11,793 nt of DNA from UMGS172 sp045651745 (lineage in GTDB: Bacteria; Bacillota; Clostridia; Oscillospirales; Acutalibacteraceae), in contig JAZRSW010000022.1 in NCBI GenBank assembly GCA_045651745.1, positions 1 through 11,793 of the forward strand, read 5' to 3'. Positions 6,076 to 11,793 of this stretch are shown piece by piece (position 1 is the first letter of the stretch; each line of letters begins with the position of its first letter). A program made the translations under genes and the position numbers. A model generated the notes under the pieces. It was given only the letters and a program-made list of their open reading frames with translations, ran no database searches and was not told the DNA's origin.

Positions 6076-6708
6076 ATGAACGAGAATGTATGTATTTTCG
6101 ACCATCCGCTTATCCAACACAAACTTGCAATTATCCGTAACAAAGACACCGGCACAAAGGAATTTCGTGAGATTATCAGCGAAATTGCAACCTTGATGTG
6201 CTATGAGGCAACCCGTGATTTGCCGCTTATGGATGTTCAGGTGCCCACACCGATTGCTGTGGCAAACGCCAAAATGATTGCCGGTAAAACCCTGGCTTTT
6301 GTTCCGATTTTGAGAGCAGGTCTCGGTATGGTTGACGGTGTTTTGAGCCTTGTTCCCGGTGCTAAAGTTGGACATATCGGTATGTACCGCGACCCCGAAA
6401 CCAAAGAACCCGTGGACTATTATTGCAAACTCCCGCCTGATATCCCTGAGCGTGAGGTTATTGTATTAGACCCAATGCTTGCAACCGGTGGCTCGGCAAT
6501 TGACGCTGTCGAAAAGATTAAGAAGTTTAATCCTAAGGGCATTAAATTTATGTGTATTCTTGCAGCACCCGAGGGTATTGAGGCGTTTACCAAAGCACAT
6601 CCTGATGTTAAGGTTTACTGTGCCGCTTTGGATGAAAAACTCAATGACCACTGTTACATCGTACCGGGTCTTGGCGATGCCGGTGACCGTATTTTCGGTA
6701 CTAAATAA
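6076..6708 (+). CDS. upp: Uracil phosphoribosyltransferase
   Basis: Pyrimidine salvage enzyme converting uracil and PRPP to UMP. The 210-residue product matches the family length. Diagnostic stretches are FVPILRAGLGMVDG (75-88), the PRPP-binding loop VLDPMLATGGSA (130-141) and the uracil-binding IVPGLGDAGDRIFGT (195-209). The ATG at 6076 has GGAGGA at 6063-6068, seven nt upstream; an in-frame TTG at 6061 overlaps that site and is rejected. The 217-nt gap after rpiB is filled mostly by the palindrome block. A TATACT at 6024-6029 could be a -10 but has no good -35, so upp may rely on readthrough from rpiB. It ends in the terminator at 6722-6757. Confidence 0.96.
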   Translation: MNENVCIFDHPLIQHKLAIIRNKDTGTKEFREIISEIATLMCYEATRDLPLMDVQVPTPIAVANAKMIAGKTLAFVPILRAGLGMVDGVLSLVPGAKVGHIGMYRDPETKEPVDYYCKLPPDIPEREVIVLDPMLATGGSAIDAVEKIKKFNPKGIKFMCILAAPEGIEAFTKAHPDVKVYCAALDEKLNDHCYIVPGLGDAGDRIFGTK

Positions 6709-6721
6709 TTTTTTAAATACA

Positions 6722-6757
6722 AAAAGAACCGTCGTTCTGTCGAACGACGGTTCTTTT
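6722..6757. terminator. Bidirectional terminator between convergent upp and the P-type ATPase gene
   Basis: Perfect 16-bp stem (6722-6737 with 6742-6757) and a TGTC loop. A-rich and T-rich outer ends give a T run on both strands. It begins 13 nt after the upp stop and lies five nt beyond the ATPase stop on the other strand. Confidence 0.9.
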
Positions 6758-6761
6758 ATAA

Positions 6762-9365
6762 TTACTTATTAATAAATTTTTTGACAAGTTTCGTGATTTC
6801 GAATACCGCGGGGATTGAAAGCGGTATAAAGATTGATGTAAGCAATCCTTTTATGCAAACCTTGGATAAACCAAGAAGTGTTGCTAACGGAGTTGATACA
6901 ATAAGTATAGCCACAATAAAGCAGGTTGCACCCGCAACTAAAAGGAAGCGGTTGTGGAAAATTCGTCTATAAAACATTTCGCTTGAACGGCTGGTGAAAG
7001 CATAGTAAATCATAGACATTAAAAGTCCTAAAAATCCTGCCGTGGCGGAACAACCGTCAGCCTGATTTATAATGTAAACTAAAAATGCAGGTAACGAAAC
7101 TCCAACACCAATAAGTGCAGCGTTTATTATCCGTCTTACGTCATACATTTTACTGCCGATATTCCACGGAGGCGTGGTCATAGTGCTGTTGTCGGCGGTT
7201 TCAAATCCCAACGCTGCAATAGGGAACAGTAACGTGAAAATCGAGCCTAAAAGCATTAATTGAGGTGAAAGGAATGATGTGCCGAAAAATATCATACACA
7301 ATAAAATAGCGGTGAAAACGGCAGTGCAGAGTGTGACGTAGTATTCTGCATATTTTGTGAAGTTGGCGAAAATTCCGCGTGAGTTTTTAATTGCTCTAAC
7401 AATTGAAATAAAGCGGTCGTCAGAAACCACAATATCGGCGTTGCCTTTAGCAACGTCAGTGCCTGTTTTACCCATTGCGCAACCAACGTCAGCGATTGCC
7501 ATAGGAGCGTGGTTTGCGGCACTGTCAGCGGTGATAAGTACGGTTTCTTCCACAGAATGTAGAGCGTTAACAAAACGTACGCGTTGCTCAGGTGAAAATC
7601 TTGCACAAACCTTGATTTTTTTGATAATAGAAATCAATTCTTCATCGTTAAGCTCGTCCAAATGCTCTCCCGTGATGGCTAAATCATCAGGCTGTAATAT
7701 ACCTAATTGCTCGGCGACAGAACTTGCGGTGTTGATGTGGTCGCCCGTGAACATAACGGTTGAAATTCCTGCTTTACGGCAAAGAGCAATTTCATCAGAA
7801 GTACCTTTACGCTCGCGGTCGGTAAGTCCCAAAAGACCTAAGAACTGTAAACCGTTTTCCAAGAGTTCACTTGAGGCTTCACTCGGAGCTTCATCTAATA
7901 TTTTATAGGAAATCGCCAAAACACGCATACCTTTAGAGCACATTTCTTCGTATGCCTTGGTAATGCTTTCTTTGTCGACATCAACACAAAGTTCCAAAAC
8001 AATGTCGGGAGCACCGCGTACAATCGCAAACGGCTTGCCCTCAATCATATTAACCGTGGTTTTGATTTTGCGCTCGGGAGTCAACGGAATACAACTCATT
8101 CTCGGGAATTCCGAGTCAAAATCCGATTTTACAATGTTTAAATATCTTGAAGAAGCGGAAATCAATGCGATTTCGGTGTGGTCAGTGTTATCACTGTTGT
8201 TAGCGTCACAACTTAAAGCACTGAAACGCATAGCAACTTCGCATTGTTTGGAAATATTGTCTGAACTGAGGTCAATAAAACAGTTACCGTCAAAAACTTC
8301 GCGTAAAACCATTTTGTTTTGGGTGAGTGTGCCCGTTTTGTCGGCACAAATTACTGTAACACCCGCCAATTTTTCAATTGTCGAGGGGTCAAAAATTGTT
8401 GCGCGGTCCTTTTGAAGTCTTTTAATACCTAATGATAGCATGAGAGCTATACGTGCTGAAAAGTTTTCGGGAACAACGGCAATAGAGAAGCAAACCGCAA
8501 GAATTGCGGCTTCTAAAAATTTACCCCAACCCAAATTTCCCGAAACTACAAATGTTCCGAATAATGCTAATAAAAAGCAGGCGGTATAGCCGGATGCTTT
8601 AAATACCTTTAAGAAACTGCTGAAACGGTCGGCTATTCGGTCTTGAACGCCTTTGTGTGTAAACACTCGGTCACGCTTTATATGACGGCGAACTTCGGCG
8701 TTTTCGCCCGTTTCGGTAACAACGGCTAAAGCCTCGCCCGTGATACAGTAACATCCGCAGTAAACCATATTGCTACGCGCTGTGACAGCACTGTGGTCTT
8801 CAAGAAGTACGGTATGGTCTTTTTGTACCGAAATTTCTTCTTTTTCGCCGATAAGTACCGATTCGTCGCATCTTAAAACAAATGAGTTAATTAGTCTTGC
8901 GTCAGCCGGAACAAAGTCACCCTCATATAATTTGATAATATCACCGGGTACAAGAGTTACGGCGTCAACAGTTTTTTCAACACCGCTTCTGATAACATGA
9001 GCAGTGGTGTTGATTTTATTCTTCAAGCGGAAAAGCATATTAATGCAACGGTAATGGGAATATACAAAGATAGCTTCTTTTATTGCCAATACTATTAATG
9101 CGGCAATCGGAATCCAAAAACGGTTAGTACCGAGCACTAATTCGCGTAATACAAATATTATAAATAAACAAAGAAGAACAATAACCGAAGGCTTTTTAAG
9201 TTGAGCTGTTAAAGCGTTTAAAAGGCTTAATTCCTGGTCGCTTACAAAAAGGTTTTTGCCGTATTCGTGAAGTCGGTCAGCGGCTTCGTGGTCGGAAAGT
9301 CCCTTTTCAGCGTCGGTTTTAAGTTCGGTTATAACTTCTTCAGGTGTAGCGTTATGCCATATCAT
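6762..9365 (-). CDS. Divergent P2-like P-type ATPase with degenerate catalytic and ion-site motifs
   Basis: The 867-residue product has full P-type ATPase architecture: N-terminal cation-ATPase domain (WHNATPEEV, 3-11), M1-M2 (about 58-102), A domain, M3-M4 (about 257-305), P/N domains and M5-M10 (about 672-856). The phosphorylation site CADKTGTLTQNKM is intact (D342), as are RGAPD (450-454), TGD (540-542) and FSPEQ (590-594). Others deviate from the calcium-ATPase consensus: TGES is IGEK (172-175, catalytic Glu kept); PEGLP is PENFS (299-303); the hinge TGDGVNDAP reads TADSAANHAP (612-621); M6 NLVTDGLP reads SIFTLLFP (708-715). M5 lacks the Asn and Glu expected by alignment with SERCA. Substrate cannot be assigned; calcium transport by the classical sites looks unlikely. 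The ATG at 9365 has AGAGGAG nine nt upstream. Monocistronic, with promoter at 9404-9432 and terminator at 6722-6757. I see no frameshift or stop. Confidence 0.9.
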   Translation of the reverse strand: MIWHNATPEEVITELKTDAEKGLSDHEAADRLHEYGKNLFVSDQELSLLNALTAQLKKPSVIVLLCLFIIFVLRELVLGTNRFWIPIAALIVLAIKEAIFVYSHYRCINMLFRLKNKINTTAHVIRSGVEKTVDAVTLVPGDIIKLYEGDFVPADARLINSFVLRCDESVLIGEKEEISVQKDHTVLLEDHSAVTARSNMVYCGCYCITGEALAVVTETGENAEVRRHIKRDRVFTHKGVQDRIADRFSSFLKVFKASGYTACFLLALFGTFVVSGNLGWGKFLEAAILAVCFSIAVVPENFSARIALMLSLGIKRLQKDRATIFDPSTIEKLAGVTVICADKTGTLTQNKMVLREVFDGNCFIDLSSDNISKQCEVAMRFSALSCDANNSDNTDHTEIALISASSRYLNIVKSDFDSEFPRMSCIPLTPERKIKTTVNMIEGKPFAIVRGAPDIVLELCVDVDKESITKAYEEMCSKGMRVLAISYKILDEAPSEASSELLENGLQFLGLLGLTDRERKGTSDEIALCRKAGISTVMFTGDHINTASSVAEQLGILQPDDLAITGEHLDELNDEELISIIKKIKVCARFSPEQRVRFVNALHSVEETVLITADSAANHAPMAIADVGCAMGKTGTDVAKGNADIVVSDDRFISIVRAIKNSRGIFANFTKYAEYYVTLCTAVFTAILLCMIFFGTSFLSPQLMLLGSIFTLLFPIAALGFETADNSTMTTPPWNIGSKMYDVRRIINAALIGVGVSLPAFLVYIINQADGCSATAGFLGLLMSMIYYAFTSRSSEMFYRRIFHNRFLLVAGATCFIVAILIVSTPLATLLGLSKVCIKGLLTSIFIPLSIPAVFEITKLVKKFINK

Positions 9366-9403
9366 AAAAGAGTCTCCTCTCTTAATAATAAAAATATATA
9401 GTA

Positions 9404-9432
9404 ATTATACTACATTCTTTAATAAATTGCAA
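9404..9432 (-). promoter_or_regulatory. Sigma-A type promoter of the P-type ATPase gene
   Basis: On the minus strand TTGCAA (9427-9432) and perfect TATAAT (9404-9409) have a 17-bp spacer. The -10 lies 38 nt before the ATG at 9365. No obvious operator for a metal-responsive repressor is visible. Confidence 0.75.
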
Positions 9433-9457
9433 TTGTTTTTAAATTTTGAAAAAAGTG

Positions 9458-9492
9458 TTTAAATTTATAATAATGTGTGGTACAATGTACCA
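9458..9492 (+). promoter_or_regulatory. Extended -10 promoter of prmA-prfB overlapped by a dyad
   Basis: TACAAT (9481-9486) is preceded by TG one base upstream, giving an extended -10, with a weak TTTAAA 17 bp away (9458-9463). This is the same layout as the tsaE promoter. The -10 is embedded in a perfect dyad, TGGTAC-AAT-GTACCA (9478-9492), which could be a repressor site or chance. A neighbouring TTGAAA/TATAAT pair (9446-9471) has only a 14-bp spacer. Confidence 0.5.
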
Positions 9493-9521
9493 AGTAATGA
9501 AATTTGAAGCGAGGGAATATT

Positions 9522-10445
9522 TTGGATTGGACCGAAATTAAAATTAAGGTGCCGGTAGAATGTACCGAAACTGCCGAGGCTATTGCCAATATGACTGTGC
9601 CTTACGGAATTTACACCGAGGATTATTCAAATTTAGAGCAGGATGCATTAGATATTGCTCATATTGATATGATTGATGAAGATTTGATTAAAAAAGACCG
9701 CACAGTATCAATTATTCATATTTATATTAGTGATGAGGAAAATCCGTTTGAGGCGGTTGCTTATTTGAAAGAGCAGTATTCCGCCGTTGGTATAAACAGT
9801 CAAATTGATACCGATAGTATCAGTGAAAAAGAGTGGGCGGATAACTGGAAAAAGTTTTTCAAAACCACCGAAATCGGTGAAAAGTTGGTAATCAGACCAA
9901 GTTGGGAAGAATACGATAATAAAGATAACAGGGTAGTGTTGAGTATCGACCCAGGTGCCGCTTTTGGTACAGGTACACACGCCACAACCAAAATGTGCTT
10001 GCAGTTGTTGGAAAGTTATATAAATTCAGGCACAACAATGCTTGATATTGGTTCGGGTTCGGGTATTTTGAGTATTGCAGGTGTACTTTTAGGCGCTGAA
10101 AAGGCAGATGGTGTTGATATTGACCCCGTTGCTGTTAAGGTGGCGACAGAAAACGCCGAACTTAATAATGTAGAAAACAAAACAAACTACATTTTGGGTG
10201 ACTTATGCGATAAAATCAGTGAAAAATATGATGTTGTTTGCGCAAATATCGTAGCCGACGTTATAATTTCACTATTAGAAAATGTCGAGCAGTTTATGAA
10301 AGACGACAGTGTCTTTATTTGCTCGGGTATTATTGATATTCGTGAAAATGATGTAAAACAGGCGTTCAAAAAGTATGGTTTCGAAATAATCGAGGACGTT
10401 GAGTGTGAAAATTGGCGTGCATTCGCCACAAGAAAGGTTAGGTAA
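9522..10445 (+). CDS. prmA: Ribosomal protein L11 methyltransferase
   Basis: SAM-dependent enzyme that methylates ribosomal protein L11. From a TTG at 9522 the product is 307 residues and begins MDWTEIKIKV, matching the typical PrmA opening. GAGGG (9511-9515) is the ribosome binding site six nt upstream. A TTG at 9504 would add six residues and include that site. Motifs: WADNWKKFFKTTEIG (105-119), IDPGAAFGTGTHATTKM (142-158), the SAM-binding LDIGSGSGILSIAG (174-187), the acidic VDIDPVA (198-204) and CANIVADVI (240-248, in place of the classical NPPY-like motif). prfB follows after three bases, so the two are co-transcribed and probably translationally coupled. Confidence 0.93.
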   Translation: MDWTEIKIKVPVECTETAEAIANMTVPYGIYTEDYSNLEQDALDIAHIDMIDEDLIKKDRTVSIIHIYISDEENPFEAVAYLKEQYSAVGINSQIDTDSISEKEWADNWKKFFKTTEIGEKLVIRPSWEEYDNKDNRVVLSIDPGAAFGTGTHATTKMCLQLLESYINSGTTMLDIGSGSGILSIAGVLLGAEKADGVDIDPVAVKVATENAELNNVENKTNYILGDLCDKISEKYDVVCANIVADVIISLLENVEQFMKDDSVFICSGIIDIRENDVKQAFKKYGFEIIEDVECENWRAFATRKVR

Positions 10446-10448
10446 GAA

Positions 10449-11582
10449 ATGCTTCAGTTTGAAGAGCAAAAGGCGAGGTTAACCGCTGTTACAGATGATA
10501 TAAAAGAGCTTGGTGATGCTTTGGGACTTGACTATCTCCGTCGTGAGATAGAGTCGTTAGAGGTGCAGGCATCAGCACCGGGATTTTGGGATAATCTTGA
10601 AAAAGCGCAGGAAATTCAGCAAAAGACCAGCCGTTTAAAATTAAAGGTTGAAAAATATGAAAAATTGCAGTCGCTTTATGAGGATACCTTGGTGTTGATT
10701 GAAATGGCAGACGAAGAGGGTGACCTTTCAATGCTTGATGAAATTATTGCAAGTGTTGATGAGGCTTTGGAAAACCTAGAAGAGCAACGTTTGTCAACCT
10801 TGCTTGTCGGTGAATATGACAATAATAATGCGATTTTAACCTTCCACGCAGGCGCAGGCGGTACTGAGGCTCAGGACTGGGCGTCAATGTTGGTGCGTAT
10901 GTATCAACACTGGGGCGAGCGCCACGGTATGAAGGTTAATATGGTTGACTTTTTGGACGGTGAAGAAGCAGGTCTTAAAAGCGCAGTATTGACCTTTACG
11001 GGTGAAAATGCTTACGGATATTTAAAGGGTGAAAACGGTGTTCACCGCCTTGTTCGTATTTCTCCGTTTGACTCATCGGGAAGACGCCATACGTCTTTTG
11101 CTTCACTTGAAGTTATGCCGGAGATTACTAATGACGTAAATATCGAAATCAGGGATGAAGATTTAAGAGTTGACACCTACCGTTCAAGCGGTGCGGGCGG
11201 TCAGCACGTTAATAAGACCGAGTCGGCAATTCGTATTACCCACTTGCCGACAGGTATTGTTGTTGCTTGCCAAAATGAGCGTAGTCAGATTCAAAACCGC
11301 GAAGTTGCAATGACAATGCTTCGTTCAAAGTTGGTTGAAATCAAGGAAAGAGAACACTTGGAAAAAATTGAGGATATTAAGGGTGTTCAAAAGGAAATCG
11401 CCTGGGGCTCACAGATTAGGTCTTATGTGTTTATGCCCTATACCTTGGTTAAAGACCACCGTACAGGTTTTGAGTCGGGTAACGTCGGCGCTGTTATGGA
11501 CGGTGCATTGGACGGCTTTATCAACGCTTATTTAAAAGCTGCCTCTAAAAACGAACTCGGTGATTTTTCATCTGATGATTAA
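10449..11582 (+). CDS. prfB: Peptide chain release factor 2, without programmed frameshift
   Basis: Class I release factor that recognises UGA and UAA and triggers peptidyl-tRNA hydrolysis. The 377-residue product is complete in one frame. It has the coiled N-terminal domain (to about 115), the SPF tripeptide (205-207) that reads the stop codon, and the catalytic GGQ (250-252) in SSGAGGQHVNKTESAIRITH. Many bacteria need a +1 frameshift at CTT TGA C near codon 25. Here the equivalent position reads CTT GAC TAT in frame (L27-D28-Y29, 10527-10535), so the extra base and the internal UGA are absent. The autoregulatory frameshift is therefore lost. The ATG follows the prmA stop by three nt, with AAAGG or AGGT within the prmA end as ribosome binding site. 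A strong terminator follows at 11588-11623. Confidence 0.96.
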   Translation: MLQFEEQKARLTAVTDDIKELGDALGLDYLRREIESLEVQASAPGFWDNLEKAQEIQQKTSRLKLKVEKYEKLQSLYEDTLVLIEMADEEGDLSMLDEIIASVDEALENLEEQRLSTLLVGEYDNNNAILTFHAGAGGTEAQDWASMLVRMYQHWGERHGMKVNMVDFLDGEEAGLKSAVLTFTGENAYGYLKGENGVHRLVRISPFDSSGRRHTSFASLEVMPEITNDVNIEIRDEDLRVDTYRSSGAGGQHVNKTESAIRITHLPTGIVVACQNERSQIQNREVAMTMLRSKLVEIKEREHLEKIEDIKGVQKEIAWGSQIRSYVFMPYTLVKDHRTGFESGNVGAVMDGALDGFINAYLKAASKNELGDFSSDD

Positions 11583-11587
11583 AATAA

Positions 11588-11623
11588 AAAACGCCTTGAA
11601 AACCGAAGTTTTCAAGGCGTTTT
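11588..11623. terminator. Bidirectional terminator between prfB and the convergent tRNA genes
   Basis: Perfect 16-bp stem (11588-11603 with 11608-11623) closed by a CGAA tetraloop. T runs follow on both strands: TTTT on plus, TTTTTTATTTT on minus. It begins five nt after the prfB stop and five nt beyond the tRNA-Ala 3' end. Confidence 0.92.
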
Positions 11624-11628
11624 AAAAT

Positions 11629-11704
<76 letters not shown>

Positions 11705-11762
11705 AAGGTGCGATATTTAATTGAAACAAACCGACCATCTATCGCGGAATGTTCAGTTTGTA

Positions 11763-11793
11763 TGGTGGAGATAAGCGGGATCGAACCGCTGAC
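11763..11793 (-). tRNA. Partial tRNA, 3' end identical to tRNA-Ala, cut by the window edge
   Basis: The 31 bases 11763-11793 are identical to the 3' end of the tRNA-Ala at 11629 (CCA, acceptor 3' strand, T arm and the adjoining base of the variable region). It lies 58 nt upstream on the same strand, so the two are probably transcribed together. Identity in this part suggests a second tRNA-Ala, but the anticodon is outside the window. Confidence 0.85.

Noticed and set aside
7357..8415. Long open frames on the plus strand opposite the P-type ATPase gene
   Set aside because: They are antisense to a clear 867-codon gene with conserved domains, lack recognisable protein features, and are explained by its codon composition.
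9446..9471. TTGAAA and TATAAT upstream of prmA as the main promoter
   Set aside because: The spacer is only 14 bp, too short for a normal sigma-A promoter; the extended -10 at 9481 fits better.
10449..10560. Programmed +1 frameshift in prfB
   Set aside because: There is no CTTTGA and no internal UGA; the full 377-codon frame is open from the ATG.
11710..11761. Inverted repeats in the spacer between the two tRNA genes
   Set aside because: One 9-bp pair with a mismatch (11726-11734 with 11753-11761) and a competing 6-bp pair are within what chance could give, and no T run follows.

Overview
The window looks like ordinary chromosome from a low-GC, endospore-forming Firmicute, most likely a Clostridia member; I cannot place it more precisely. 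The evidence is the sporulation pair gpr-spoIIP next to divergent rpsT (the same neighbourhood as in Bacillus subtilis), strong AGGAGG-type ribosome binding sites, several probable TTG starts, and TTGnnn-17-TATAAT promoters. Genes are densely packed and no stretch above 300 bases lacks a gene.

Layout. (1) 1-2939: rpsT on the minus strand, divergent from a plus-strand sporulation cluster of gpr, spoIIP and a small unrecognised membrane protein or lipoprotein. (2) 2945-4099: a minus-strand SEDS-family (RodA/FtsW) gene with its own promoter. Its terminator hairpin appears to lie inside the 3' end of the convergent small gene. (3) 4227-6708: a plus-strand run of tsaE, tsaB, rpiB and upp. It joins tRNA t6A modification, pentose phosphate interconversion and uracil salvage. 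Between rpiB and upp lies a striking block of six back-to-back perfect palindromes (5842-6020). (4) 6762-9365: a minus-strand P-type ATPase of the P2 (calcium-like) architecture. Its catalytic Asp is intact, but the hinge, A-domain and ion-site motifs are heavily altered. (5) 9522-11582: prmA and prfB, a tight translation-related pair. prfB has no programmed frameshift and reads through in frame. (6) 11629-11793: one complete tRNA-Ala(GGC) and the 3' end of a second tRNA with identical sequence, both on the minus strand.

How the genes connect. Translation dominates: S20, t6A synthesis (TsaE/TsaB), L11 methylation (PrmA), release factor 2 and tRNA-Ala. Sporulation supplies germination proteolysis (GPR) and engulfment peptidoglycan hydrolysis (SpoIIP). 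Convergent gene ends are separated by hairpins that can terminate in both directions (6722-6757, 11588-11623).

Most of the window is conserved housekeeping DNA. The items that deserve a second look are the palindrome block after rpiB, which seems to supply the end of the rpiB reading frame, and the degenerate P-type ATPase. I did not see a phage, CRISPR array, insertion sequence or defence system.
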